Assembly (NCBI RefSeq): GCF_000690905.1
Contig: NZ_JMCL01000010.1
Location: 1 to 64,000 of the forward strand
Direction of reading: 5' to 3'
DNA: 64,000 bases
Source: Pseudomonas sp. Ant30-3
Lineage (GTDB): Bacteria; Pseudomonadota; Gammaproteobacteria; Pseudomonadales; Pseudomonadaceae
In this document: positions 35,492 to 44,603 of the stretch, one piece after another
Layout: every line of letters starts with the position of its first letter
How positions within the stretch are numbered: position 1 is the stretch's first letter
Notes under the pieces: model-generated
Told to the model about the DNA's origin: nothing
What the model saw: only the letters and a program-made list of their open reading frames with translations
The model's database searches: none
Translations under genes and position numbers: made by a program

Positions 35492-35579
35492 GTAGGAGCT
35501 GGCTTGCCAGCGATGACGGCTTCACATCCAACATCATTGTCACCTGAACCACCGCTATCGCTGGCAAGCCAGCTCCTAC
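35492..35579. repeat. Inverted REP pair (GTAGGAGC family)
   Basis: GTAGGAGCTGGCTTGCCAGC at 35492-35511 is mirrored by GCTGGCAAGCCAGCTCCTAC ending at 35579. The arms are about 25 bp each. It lies between two same-strand genes, upstream of the SDR gene and downstream of the lyase gene. Confidence 0.9.
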
Positions 35580-35662
35580 AGTTTTACCGTGGAAGAATCC
35601 AGATCCGTCTTCACGTGCGAGCTTTGCTTTTACAGCGCCCTGTCATTGCCGGGACAACCTCA

Positions 35663-36817
35663 TCAGCCAATGCGTGCGCGCAAACTGCGCTCCATCCGCG
35701 CAATACCTTCCTCCAGCAATGCCCGCGGGCAGCCGAAGTTCAGGCGCACGAATTGCTGGCAGGCGTCGCCAAAATCCAATCCTGCACTCAAGCCGACCTT
35801 GGCCTGCTCAAGAAAGAATTTCTGCGGATCGGCCAGCCCCAGCGCCGAACAATCGAGCCAGGCCAGGTAGGTGCTTTGCGGCACATTGATGCTGACGCCC
35901 GGCAGACGGGTGCGAACCGCGTCCACCAGATAATCGCGGTTGCCCTGCAGATACGTCTTCAACGCTGCCAGCCATGGCCCGGCTTCGCTGTAGGCGACGC
36001 GTGTGGCTTCCATGCCCAGCGGGTTGACGCTGTCGACCATGCCGCAACGGGCATGATTGACCCGTTCGCGGATGGCGCGGTCCTGAATGATCATGAAGGA
36101 TGTCTTCAGCCCGGCGATGTTGTACGCCTTGCTGGCCGACATCAGCGTGATGGTGCGGCGGGCGATGTCTTCGCTGAGCGAGGCGGTCGGAATGTGCACG
36201 CGGCCGTCGTAGCACAGTTCGGCGTGGATCTCGTCGGAGATGATCCAGGCGTTCTGCTCCAGGCAGATATCCGCGACGGCTTGCAGCTCTTCCCGGGGGA
36301 AGGCTTTGCCCAGTGGATTGTGCGGGTTGCTGAGCAGCAACGCGCCGCCGCCCTTGAGCGATTGGCGAAGTGTGTCGAGTGGCGTGGCATACGTGCCGTC
36401 CGCCAGCGCGTCGAAGTTCAGCTCGACCTTGTTCAGCCCCCAGTGGCCCGCTGCATGCCGCAGCGGCGGGTAATTCGGCACCTGCACCACCACGTTTTGT
36501 TGCGGCTCGACCAGCGCACGCAAAGCCATGTTGAAACCCGACTCCACCCCCGGCAGGAAAATCAGCTCCTGCGGCTGGACGCGCCAGGCGTATTTGTTCC
36601 ACAGATCGGCGACGATTGCTTCGCGCAACCCTTCCTGCGCCACGCTGTAGCCGAGCAACGGATGCTCCAGACGTTTTTGCAGGGCCTGAACGATCACCGG
36701 CGGCGCGGCGAAATCCATGTCGGCGACCCACATCGGCAAGACGTCCGCCGGGTAACGGCTCCACTTGGTACTGCCGGTGTGGTGGCGGTCGAACACCTGA
36801 TCAAAATCGAAAGTCAT
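35663..36817 (-). CDS. PatB/MalY-like PLP-dependent C-S lyase (cystathionine beta-lyase type)
   Basis: 384 residues, fold-type I aminotransferase of the MalY/PatB group. It begins MTFDFDQVFDRHHTGSTKW and continues LPMWVADMDF, the standard opening of the subgroup. The PLP lysine is in SASKAYNIAGLK, and SNPHNPLGKAF and IISDEIHAEL are the other cofactor-binding motifs. It should cleave cystathionine or other cysteine S-conjugates to pyruvate and ammonia. The frame is open to 36997, but homology starts at 36817; no clear ribosome site is seen, so this start rests on alignment. Confidence 0.88.
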   Translation of the reverse strand: MTFDFDQVFDRHHTGSTKWSRYPADVLPMWVADMDFAAPPVIVQALQKRLEHPLLGYSVAQEGLREAIVADLWNKYAWRVQPQELIFLPGVESGFNMALRALVEPQQNVVVQVPNYPPLRHAAGHWGLNKVELNFDALADGTYATPLDTLRQSLKGGGALLLSNPHNPLGKAFPREELQAVADICLEQNAWIISDEIHAELCYDGRVHIPTASLSEDIARRTITLMSASKAYNIAGLKTSFMIIQDRAIRERVNHARCGMVDSVNPLGMEATRVAYSEAGPWLAALKTYLQGNRDYLVDAVRTRLPGVSINVPQSTYLAWLDCSALGLADPQKFFLEQAKVGLSAGLDFGDACQQFVRLNFGCPRALLEEGIARMERSLRARIG

Positions 36818-36870
36818 GCGCGGTCTCGTAGCAACAGGAGGGGAAAGGTCGCCATGATAATCCCACGCAC

Positions 36871-36897
36871 CTGTGGGAGCGAGCCCGCTCGCGAAGG
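36871..36897. repeat. REP-like half element (GTGGGAGC family)
   Basis: CTGTGGGAGCGAGCCCGCTC followed by GCGAAGG. Same core as 1237-1263. It lies between divergent genes, close to the start of the AI-2E-type permease gene. Confidence 0.7.
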
Positions 36898-36987
36898 CTT
36901 GGCCTGCACCGCGCCGCGCATTTTCCAGCCAGCGTCTATGCTGGGCTAACCAACCCAGCCTATGCCGCGAAATACATGGAGTCGTCA

Positions 36988-38076
36988 ATGGAGCCAACGT
37001 CCCTTACCGAAAAAGCGTTCACACGCAACCTGCTCGACGTGTTGATTCGCGCCGGGCTTATCGCCGTTCTGGTGTTGTTCTGCTTCGAGATCTTCAGCCC
37101 GTTCCGCGACCTGATGTTGTGGTCGCTGATCCTGGCGATCACCCTTTATCCCCTGCAAGAGCGACTCAGAGGGCCGTTGGGCCGCAAAGAAGGGCGCATC
37201 GCGACGCTGATCGTGCTGGTCGCGGTGCTCATTTTGATGGTGCCGGTCTACCTGTTGGGCACTTCGATTGCCGACTCGGTCGAGAGATCGATACACGTGG
37301 TCAGGACCCAAGGCATTACCATTCCGCCGCCGTCCGAATCGCTCGCGGAGTGGCCTCTGGTGGGCAAGCCGCTGTCGGCGATCTGGCTGCAGGCGTCCAC
37401 TGACCTGCCGGGATTGACCGAGAAATACATCCCGCAGATCAAAGGCGTGAGTCTGGCCTTGCTGGGCAAACTGGCCGGCGTCGGCATGGGTTTCCTGACA
37501 TTTATCTTCGCCCTGATCATCGCTGGCATCTTCATGGCCTACGGCGAAAGCGGCGCGCGCAGTGCCGTGCTGATTTCGTCGCGCTTCAGCGGCCCGGTCC
37601 GCGGCCCGAAAATCGCCGCGCTGTGCACCGCGACGATTCGTGCGGTAGCGTTAGGCGTGGTCGGCATCGCATTCATTCAGATGCTGCTGGTGGGCTTGGG
37701 ATTTGTATTTAAAGGCGTGCCCGGCGCCGGTTTGCTCGCCTTGGCGGTGTTGCTGCTGGGGATCATGCAACTGCCGGTCACCTTGATCACCTTGCCGGTG
37801 ATCGCCTATGTGTTCGCCACCGAAGGCGCCAGCACTGCGACCATCGTCTTTGCCATTTACGTGTTCGTCGCCGGCCTGGTCGATAACGTGCTCAAGCCGC
37901 TGCTGCTGGGGCGTGGCGTTGACGTGCCGATGCCGGTGATCCTGATCGGCGCGCTAGGCGGGATGGTCACCGGCGGCATCATCGGATTGTTCATCGGCCC
38001 GGTGGTGTTGGCGGTCGGCTATCAACTGTTCTGGCAATGGGTAGAGGACACACCGGACGTGGCGACAACGCCCTGA
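36988..38076 (+). CDS. AI-2E transporter family permease (TqsA/PerM-like)
   Basis: 362 residues with about eight membrane helices (LIAVLVLFCFEIF, LIVLVAVLILMVPVYLLG, FLTFIFALIIAGIFMAYG and others) and the long extracytoplasmic region between helices 3 and 4 typical of PF01594. The segment VPMPVILIGALGGMVTGGIIGLFIGPV is the conserved family end. Members include quorum-signal exporters and Na+/H+ antiporters, so the substrate is open. The ATG at 36988 was chosen because GGAG stands 6 nt before it; another ATG at 36976 lacks a site. Confidence 0.88.
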   Translation: MEPTSLTEKAFTRNLLDVLIRAGLIAVLVLFCFEIFSPFRDLMLWSLILAITLYPLQERLRGPLGRKEGRIATLIVLVAVLILMVPVYLLGTSIADSVERSIHVVRTQGITIPPPSESLAEWPLVGKPLSAIWLQASTDLPGLTEKYIPQIKGVSLALLGKLAGVGMGFLTFIFALIIAGIFMAYGESGARSAVLISSRFSGPVRGPKIAALCTATIRAVALGVVGIAFIQMLLVGLGFVFKGVPGAGLLALAVLLLGIMQLPVTLITLPVIAYVFATEGASTATIVFAIYVFVAGLVDNVLKPLLLGRGVDVPMPVILIGALGGMVTGGIIGLFIGPVVLAVGYQLFWQWVEDTPDVATTP

Positions 38077-38103
38077 GCTAGCCTCTTCCAGGCAGAGCGG
38101 GGC

Positions 38104-39579
38104 CTAGTTGCCGCGCTTCCACACCTTGACGTAGTCGATACGGAACGTGGAAGGCAGGTCGGCGTCGTCGACCACGCCGAACCATTGCCACATCGCCTCG
38201 CTGTCGAACACGATCTGCATCGGGAAGAAGAAGTTGGTGTTCTTCGCTTCTCGCACCAGCACGCCATCCACGTACCAGCGCAGCATGTCCTGCTGCCAGT
38301 CGAAACCATAGACGTGGAAGGTGCTCGCCAGCCGCCACGGTGCGACCCAGGTGCTGCCGTCACTGAGGTGCTCATCGCTTTGCGGCGTGGCCCAGACGTG
38401 GGCGTTCATGTTGTATTTTTTGTCGAAAGCGCCGTCCTTGGTCTTGCCACCAATCTCGAAGATATCGATCTCGGTGGCGTTGTCGGGCAGCCCGGTCCAG
38501 GCCAGCCAGAATGCACTGGAACCGGCGGAATTCATGGGTTTTGCCCGCGCTTCGTAGTAGCCGTAAAGCCCGCGTTCAATGGTGCGAACCATCGCCGAGC
38601 TGTAATCCTTGTAGCCCAGTTTTACGTACTTTTCGGGCAGGGTTTCCTTGCGGAAATAGATGTTCAGGTTGCCATTGTTGACGACCGCATTGGTCGGCAG
38701 AAACAACGCCGGCTTACGTCCCAGCGAATCAGTGCCGGTGGCGTTGTTGACATGCCAGCGCGTTGCGTTGAGCGCCGTCCCGTTGAAATCATCCGACAGC
38801 TGCGTGTCCAGCACCCATTTGCCAGCGTTGGCCTGATCGGACAACGGCGCGTTGGGGTTGGTGTGTTGTGGCACTTCGCCGAGGGGACCGACGCGGGTCC
38901 ATGCCGTGGATTTCGCAGGTGGTGCCACTGACCACTTTTGCGCCAGGTAATCGAACGCGTTTTCCCGCTCGGCTTGCGAGCTCAGCAGGCGGTCGTAGAC
39001 CAGCACTTCGGCGATGTCGCCGCGCAGGATTTCCGAAGTGCCGACCACGTTACGCGCCACCGCGAACGGACCGATTGGCACGTCATTGATTTCGAGAAAG
39101 TCCAGCTTTGGCTCGTAAGCCGTGGTCTGTTGAACGCTGATGCCAAAGTTCGGCAGCATGTTGTCGTTATCGGCAAGTAGCGGCCGCGAACTAAACAAGC
39201 GCTGCCAGGCTTTGCCACCGGCTTGCTCAGGCAAGCGCCTTGACACCACAAACACCGTGGCCGGACCTTTGCTCTTACGAATTGACGAGCCGGAAAACGC
39301 CGCGGTGCCGTTCAGGCGCACCACCGGGCGGCCATTCATGGCGCTGTCGACCCGCAATGGCAGCGCCGTGGCCGCGACAGGGTCGACGATGATTGCGCTG
39401 GCCTTGGCGGATTTGTCTCGCCAGCGGGTCACGCGGTTTTCGCCATCGACGGTGAGGGTCGAGGCATCAGCAGCGTCGAGCCACAGCACCAGACCATTGA
39501 GTGGCGGGCTGGTGACATTGGCAAACGCATTCAACGCTGCCGACATCAACAGCGTGCCCAGCCATATTTCCCTGACCAT
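38104..39579 (-). CDS. Secreted glycoside hydrolase family 16 protein with N-terminal LamG-like domain
   Basis: 491 residues. A Sec signal peptide (LLMSAALNAFA) precedes a LamG/concanavalin-like domain (about 30-220: LVLWLDAADASTL, VVRLNGTAAFSG, IAEVLVYDRLL), then a GH16 domain with the catalytic ExDxxE motif Glu370-Ile-Asp-Ile-Phe-Glu375. GH16 enzymes cleave beta-1,3 or beta-1,4 glucans and galactans, including agar and carrageenan. It is the last gene of the exopolysaccharide operon, 29 bp after galE, so it probably trims or releases the polymer made by this locus (inference). AGGAG is placed 6 nt before the second ATG, chosen as start. Confidence 0.9.
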   Translation of the reverse strand: MVREIWLGTLLMSAALNAFANVTSPPLNGLVLWLDAADASTLTVDGENRVTRWRDKSAKASAIIVDPVAATALPLRVDSAMNGRPVVRLNGTAAFSGSSIRKSKGPATVFVVSRRLPEQAGGKAWQRLFSSRPLLADNDNMLPNFGISVQQTTAYEPKLDFLEINDVPIGPFAVARNVVGTSEILRGDIAEVLVYDRLLSSQAERENAFDYLAQKWSVAPPAKSTAWTRVGPLGEVPQHTNPNAPLSDQANAGKWVLDTQLSDDFNGTALNATRWHVNNATGTDSLGRKPALFLPTNAVVNNGNLNIYFRKETLPEKYVKLGYKDYSSAMVRTIERGLYGYYEARAKPMNSAGSSAFWLAWTGLPDNATEIDIFEIGGKTKDGAFDKKYNMNAHVWATPQSDEHLSDGSTWVAPWRLASTFHVYGFDWQQDMLRWYVDGVLVREAKNTNFFFPMQIVFDSEAMWQWFGVVDDADLPSTFRIDYVKVWKRGN

Positions 39580-39608
39580 GTGCATCTCCTTTCTTCTGAG
39601 CTACTGGC

Positions 39609-40661
39609 TCACTTGTGGGCAAACTGCGGTACCGGGCTCGAGCGATAACCGAGCGGGTTGTGCGATTGCCAGCGCCAGCTGTCGACGATCATCCGTTCCA
39701 GGTCGCGTTCGGCAGCCCAGCCGAGTTCGCGTCCGGCCTTGCTGGCATCAGCCCAGCACTGGGCAATGTCGCCGGCGCGGCGCGGGGCGAACTGGAATGG
39801 GATAGTAATCCCGGTGACGGCCTCGAAATTGCGGATCATCTGCAAAACGCTGTAGCCCACGCCGGTGCCGAGGTTCCAGACATTGACGCCGCTACTGTCG
39901 CGCAAGGCTTGCAGGGCTTTGAGATGGCCGTCGGCAAGGTCAACGACGTGTATGTAATCGCGCACGCAGGTGCCATCGACGGTCGGGTAGTCGCTGCCGT
40001 AAACGGTCAGTTCCGGAATGCGGCCAATGGCGACTTGGGTCAGGCACGGCAGCAGATTGCTCGGCTTGCCCGTGGGATCTTCGCCGATCATGCCGCTTTC
40101 GTGAGCGCCGATGGGGTTGAAATAACGCAACAACGCAATGCTCCAGCGCGGGTCGGAGGTGGCCAGATCGGTGAGCAATTCCTCGATCATCAATTTGGTG
40201 CGGCCGTACGGGTTGGTCGGTTTGCCAGTGCCGAGGTCTTCCAGAATCGGTGTCCGTGCGGGGTCGCCGTAAACCGTCGCCGATGAGCTGAATACCAGGT
40301 TGAACACCTTTGCACGCGCCATCGATCGGCACAGGTTGAGCGTCCCGGCGACGTTGTTGGCGTAGTAGTCGAGCGGGTTGCGCACACTTTGCTCGACAGA
40401 CTTGAGGCTGGCGAAATGCACCACCGCATCGATGTCGAAGTGACTGAAAATGTCGTCGAGCAGCTTCTGGTTGCGCACGTCACCTTCGATGAACTCGACC
40501 CGGGTGTGGGTCAGTTGCTCAAGACGGGTGATCGATTCGCGACAGCTGTTGCTCAAGTTATCGAGCACCAGCACTTGCTGGCCTGCGTTGATGAGGGTCA
40601 GGGCGGTGTGGGAACCAATGAAGCCGGCCCCGCCTGTGATCAGCGTGGTTTTTCTGAGCAT
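39609..40661 (-). CDS. galE: UDP-glucose 4-epimerase
   Basis: 350 residues, normal for GalE. The NAD motif is TGGAGFIGSHTAL; the catalytic Ser is in SSSATVYGD and the YGRTK motif gives the Tyr-Lys pair. It makes UDP-galactose (or UDP-GalNAc) for the polymer assembled by this locus. AGGA lies 10 nt before the ATG at 40661; the open extension to 40760 overlaps the upstream flippase and is rejected. It is 28 bp downstream of the Wzx gene. Confidence 0.93.
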   Translation of the reverse strand: MLRKTTLITGGAGFIGSHTALTLINAGQQVLVLDNLSNSCRESITRLEQLTHTRVEFIEGDVRNQKLLDDIFSHFDIDAVVHFASLKSVEQSVRNPLDYYANNVAGTLNLCRSMARAKVFNLVFSSSATVYGDPARTPILEDLGTGKPTNPYGRTKLMIEELLTDLATSDPRWSIALLRYFNPIGAHESGMIGEDPTGKPSNLLPCLTQVAIGRIPELTVYGSDYPTVDGTCVRDYIHVVDLADGHLKALQALRDSSGVNVWNLGTGVGYSVLQMIRNFEAVTGITIPFQFAPRRAGDIAQCWADASKAGRELGWAAERDLERMIVDSWRWQSHNPLGYRSSPVPQFAHK

Positions 40662-40689
40662 GATGTGTGATTCCTGTGCGAGAACCGTT

Positions 40690-42108
40690 TCAGCGGGTGG
40701 TGAAAACCGTCTTGAATTCTTGCGGCCAGCGCGGGTGCAGCAGGCTGTAGGCGAGGGCATACGTCAGGGCGCCGATGGCGATGTCGGCGATCAGATGCAC
40801 GTAGCCGGTCAGGCTCACTTGTGTTGAAAAGGTGACTACGCTAGCGGCCATCACGAGCGAGGCGAGGACGCTGCGGTAGTTGCACTCCAGGAACGCCCGC
40901 CAGCCGTAACCGATGGCGGTATTCAAACCGCGAATCTGCAGAGGCGTGATGATCAGCATCCTGACCAGCAGGGCCAACGCTGCGGCCATGCCGCCGTAGA
41001 CAGCGCCGAGGCTGTAAACCAGCGCCAGGGCGAGCAGGGTGGTGCCGACTTCAGCCTTGAGGGTGAGACGGCTGCGATTGACCGCGACCAGCGCCGTGGT
41101 CGCGAACATGGCCAGGTTGCCGAGTGCGGCCGTGCAGGCCAGCACTTGCAGCAGAGGAATGGCGTCGGCCCACTTGGCGCCGAAGATCAACAGAATGATG
41201 TCGTCTGCGGTCAGCGCGATGCCGATGAACAGCGGCGTCAGCAGAAAACCGCTGAGCGCCGTCGAGTCGCTGATGAGGCCGATCAGCCGCGAAGAATCCG
41301 CGCTGCGCCGGGCGAATGCCGGCAGGGCGTAACTCATCAAGCCGTTGTAGATCGCGGTGCGCGGCAGATCGATGATGCGCATCGCCAGGTTGAACATGCC
41401 GACAGCGCTCGCACCGGCCGTGATGCCGAGCACCACATTGACGCCGCGCTGCAGGGTTTGTGAACTGAGTACATTGATTGCTACAGGCGTGCCGGCCCTG
41501 AGGGTTTCGCGCAGGAACCGGGTGTCGATGTGGAACGCAATTCGCTTGGGCTCGCCGCGCATCAGCACGATCACCGAAACGAACTCCATGATCAGCGCCT
41601 GCGCGATCACTGCCCAGGCGCCAAAACCCCACAACGCGACCGCAATGCCACCGACGCCGCCCAGCACCTTGCCCAGCAGCGTGCGGGTGGCGAGCATCTT
41701 GAAGTTGCCGCTGCGGCGCATCTGCACCACGTACACCCGCGCCATCATGGTGAAAAGGATTTTCACCGAGGCTACCGCCGTCATCCATTGCAACTCCGGC
41801 GAAGGCGCGTACTGCATCGCCAGGCCGCTAATGAGCAGAATCGACACCAGGCTGATCAGCACGGAAAACCAGAACGCGGTCGAGACATGACGGTCGTCCA
41901 GCTTTTCCTGGCGCACCAGCGGATCTTCCAGCACGGACGAGTAGATGATGCCGACCACTTCGACGATGGCGATAATCACGGTGCCGATGCCCAGTTCCGT
42001 TGGCGACAGCAGCCGGGCATAAACAACAAACGTGATCATCGAGAGGAAAATCAGGCCGAATTTTTCGGTGAAGATCCAGATCAATGTAACCAGACGATGA
42101 TTGGCCAT
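40690..42108 (-). CDS. Wzx-type polysaccharide flippase
   Basis: 472 residues with about 12-14 membrane helices, of the MOP/PST superfamily (FGLIFLSMITFVVYARLLSPTELG, then GVNVVLGITAGASAVGMFNLA). It should move undecaprenyl-linked repeat units across the inner membrane. The ATG at 42108 is preferred to TTG at 42114. It is separated from the upstream GT2 gene by 237 bp holding REP elements, so expression of wzx-galE-GH16 may differ from that of the first part of the locus. Confidence 0.9.
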   Translation of the reverse strand: MANHRLVTLIWIFTEKFGLIFLSMITFVVYARLLSPTELGIGTVIIAIVEVVGIIYSSVLEDPLVRQEKLDDRHVSTAFWFSVLISLVSILLISGLAMQYAPSPELQWMTAVASVKILFTMMARVYVVQMRRSGNFKMLATRTLLGKVLGGVGGIAVALWGFGAWAVIAQALIMEFVSVIVLMRGEPKRIAFHIDTRFLRETLRAGTPVAINVLSSQTLQRGVNVVLGITAGASAVGMFNLAMRIIDLPRTAIYNGLMSYALPAFARRSADSSRLIGLISDSTALSGFLLTPLFIGIALTADDIILLIFGAKWADAIPLLQVLACTAALGNLAMFATTALVAVNRSRLTLKAEVGTTLLALALVYSLGAVYGGMAAALALLVRMLIITPLQIRGLNTAIGYGWRAFLECNYRSVLASLVMAASVVTFSTQVSLTGYVHLIADIAIGALTYALAYSLLHPRWPQEFKTVFTTR

Positions 42109-42179
42109 GGGCAAGACCTGGGGATTGGAACGACAAAGGATGAATTAACGAACCGCAGTCACCACCGCCCGTAGCACCT

Positions 42180-42317
42180 GTAGCAGCTGCCGAGCCTGCG
42201 AGGCTGCGTCCGGCTGCGTAGCAGCCGTAAACCCGGGCAGCGCGGTGTATCTGGAAAACCGCGTTTGCCGAACAAGCGAGTGCTGCGCACTCGGACGCAG
42301 GCTCCGCCAGCTGCTAC
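42180..42317. repeat. REP pair (GTAG family) within the exopolysaccharide locus
   Basis: GTAGCAGCTGCCGAGCCTGC near 42180 and GCGTCCGGCTGCGTAGCAGC about 42208 form the first hairpin; TCGGACGCAGGCTCCGCCAG then CTGCTAC ends at 42317 in inverse orientation. It interrupts the otherwise tightly packed operon between the GT2 and wzx genes. Confidence 0.8.
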
Positions 42318-42345
42318 AGGGTTCGCGTTGCCAGGCGAGGCGTGG

Positions 42346-43281
42346 TCAGGGCGCTTTGCGTAGCGTTTTCATCCGCGCATACAGGTAGCGCAGGGTCGGT
42401 TTGCCGTTGAAGACAATCAGTGTCTGCCACGAGTGCTTGAGCATTTTCTGGAAGACCTTGATCACCTGCGCGTGCTCGCCGCGCCGGGAGAACGTGCCAA
42501 GGAAGTCGGCATGGTTGGCCAGCACGAAATCTATGCGCTGCTGGCGCGTCAGGCGGGTGCCGTAAAGCTCCAGGTACAAGTCAATGAACTTGAGTTTGTG
42601 CGGGTAATATTTTTGCGGCTGCGCGGTGATGTTGCTGGCGTTGACCCCGCGGCGGATCAACACTTCGGGCACCGTGTGAACTTCCCAATGCTCTGCAATC
42701 CGTGTCCACAGTAAACGATCTTCGGCGTAGCGCAGCTTTTGATCAAAACCGCCCAGCGCAACAATCGCCTCGCGCCTGACGACCACCCCGGAAGTGCCAT
42801 TGATGACGTTCTCGCGCATGAAATCGGCAAAGTGATTGCCGCTTTTACGCCGTTCTTCCCGTTGTTCCTTGCCGTCACTGAACACGCTCAGTTGATAGCA
42901 ATCGATCAAGCCGACCCGATGCCCCGTGCGCGTCAGCTCAGCATACAGCGCCAACTGCTTCTCGAGCTTTTCCGGGTGCCACTGATCATCAGCATCCAGA
43001 AACGCAATAAATGTTTCTTGAGCCATGAAGATGCCTTTGTTGCGTGCACTCCCCGGGCCCTCATTGGCTTGTTGCAGGAAGGTAATGGGAAACGGCGCCA
43101 CGAAGTTCCTGACCATTTGCGGCCCGTCATCGCTGGAGCCGTCGTCGACGATGATCACGTTATCCGGCAACCGGGTTTGCCGGCTCAGCGAGGCCAGCGT
43201 CTGCTGAATGCTGCTGGCGGCGTTGTACAGCGGAATGACTACGCACACCGTGCCGGGTGATGGGGAAGCGTCGTTCAGCAT
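42346..43281 (-). CDS. Glycosyltransferase family 2
   Basis: 311 residues. GT-A fold with VCVVIPLYNAASSIQQTLASL, the IVDDGSSDDG strand, NKGIFMA and the metal-binding DADDQWHPEKL. It should add one sugar of the repeat unit from a nucleotide sugar on the cytoplasmic face. AAGGAG lies 8 nt before the ATG, inside the end of the upstream Wzy gene, which it overlaps by 7 bp. Donor and linkage cannot be read from sequence. Confidence 0.92.
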   Translation of the reverse strand: MLNDASPSPGTVCVVIPLYNAASSIQQTLASLSRQTRLPDNVIIVDDGSSDDGPQMVRNFVAPFPITFLQQANEGPGSARNKGIFMAQETFIAFLDADDQWHPEKLEKQLALYAELTRTGHRVGLIDCYQLSVFSDGKEQREERRKSGNHFADFMRENVINGTSGVVVRREAIVALGGFDQKLRYAEDRLLWTRIAEHWEVHTVPEVLIRRGVNASNITAQPQKYYPHKLKFIDLYLELYGTRLTRQQRIDFVLANHADFLGTFSRRGEHAQVIKVFQKMLKHSWQTLIVFNGKPTLRYLYARMKTLRKAP

Positions 43282-44603
43282 GGGCTTTTCTCCTTGGACC
43301 GGGTCCCGGCGGACAGGGCCTGTGAGCGGACGGCATAAGCCGGTGCAGGCGAGCGAGCGGCCATGGCCGGTCGTTTGGCGTGGTGATGGCGGAACGTCAG
43401 AGCAAGCGTGCAGAACACCAGAAACTCCGCAGAACGGTAATTCGGTATCACGTACGCCACGTAATTGGTGACGATGAACAGCGCGATGATCACCAGCGCG
43501 CTGGCCCGGAACTGAGCAGAGCGGTCAGCCGTTACCGCTCGGTATTGTTTGATCAGCGCTTCGGCGAACATCAGGATCAACGCCGCCAGCTGCAGCGCGC
43601 CGCCGTTGAGCAAGGTTTCCATGTAACCGCTGTGCGCATTGCCGATATAACCCCAGCGCTTGATAAAAACGTCGGCATCCGGGCTCGACCAGAACGCGCC
43701 GTAGCCGTAACCGTTAAGAAACTGGCTATCGATCAGCGGCGTCAGCAGTTCCCAGATCAGCGTGCGGTCGGTCAACGAAGGATCGCGTCCCATCATCTCC
43801 AGCAGCAGCGTGTAGTTGCCGTACATGAAGGCGCAGATCAGCAAATAAACGACCGTCGCGGCGAAGAACGCCAGCAACGAACGGTTGACCCGCAGGCGGA
43901 TCATCGTCAGGAAGTACCAGTAGCTGGCCGCGCCCGTGACGATCAGCGCAATGCCCGTCGCCGACTGCGCGAGCAGAATCGCCACCAGCGAAAAGCTCGC
44001 GTACAGCATCGCCATCACATTGCGTTGACGGATCATCGGCAGCAGCAACAGGATCGCAATGGCATTGATCCGCGCGCCGGCATTCTTCTCGGTAAAAATT
44101 CCTTTGAACGCGCCGTCCCGTATACCGCCAGAGATGAAGGCAATGTCCGGCCTGATCACGGCGAAGATCAGACCGATCAACGCGGCAGCACCAATCACCG
44201 AACCGATCATGAAAGTAATTTTCTCAATGCTGTAGTTGTAGGCAACGAACCCGGCAAAGAACACCACGCTGACCATCGCGATAAAGCGTTTGAAGCTCAA
44301 CATCGGGTCGCTGGACCAACTGATCGACGCCGCCACGCACACCAGAAACAGCAGCAGAAAAAAATTGTTGCGGTAAAAACTTTTGCTCAGGAACACCTTG
44401 TTGCGGATGAAGAAAAACAGCGGAACCAGCAGGGTAACCAATCCGCCAATCTGATTGACCACGTTGCCCTCCATGTCCCGTTGCGCATCGTCCAGGGCAG
44501 CGCCTTGCCCCAGGAAAAAAGCAATCACCTGGATGTAGAACAACACGCCGAACAACGTAAACCCGTCGCGCAGCGTGGAGTACCTGACTTCCAGTTTTCT
44601 CAT
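43275..44603 (-). CDS. Wzy-type polysaccharide polymerase (O-antigen ligase/polymerase family)
   Basis: 442 residues with about 11-12 membrane helices and a large periplasmic loop (LTDRTLIWELLTPLIDSQFL, then GNAHSGYMETLLNGG), the pattern of PF04932 Wzy/WaaL proteins. In this locus it is the expected polymerase of flipped repeat units. It overlaps the upstream GT4 gene by four bases (ATGA). Confidence 0.88.
   Translation of the reverse strand: MRKLEVRYSTLRDGFTLFGVLFYIQVIAFFLGQGAALDDAQRDMEGNVVNQIGGLVTLLVPLFFFIRNKVFLSKSFYRNNFFLLLFLVCVAASISWSSDPMLSFKRFIAMVSVVFFAGFVAYNYSIEKITFMIGSVIGAAALIGLIFAVIRPDIAFISGGIRDGAFKGIFTEKNAGARINAIAILLLLPMIRQRNVMAMLYASFSLVAILLAQSATGIALIVTGAASYWYFLTMIRLRVNRSLLAFFAATVVYLLICAFMYGNYTLLLEMMGRDPSLTDRTLIWELLTPLIDSQFLNGYGYGAFWSSPDADVFIKRWGYIGNAHSGYMETLLNGGALQLAALILMFAEALIKQYRAVTADRSAQFRASALVIIALFIVTNYVAYVIPNYRSAEFLVFCTLALTFRHHHAKRPAMAARSPAPAYAVRSQALSAGTRSKEKSPC

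Noticed and set aside
35379..35567. N-terminal extension of the SDR gene
   Set aside because: The extra open frame runs through an inverted REP pair; AGGAG and the family N-terminus fix the start at 35378.
41771..41778. Further GCGGTAGC 8-mers on the minus strand (also at 49442-49449) and one on the plus strand at 37642-37649
   Set aside because: They lie inside genes and arise from common codons; they show that the ops core alone is not rare enough to prove function.
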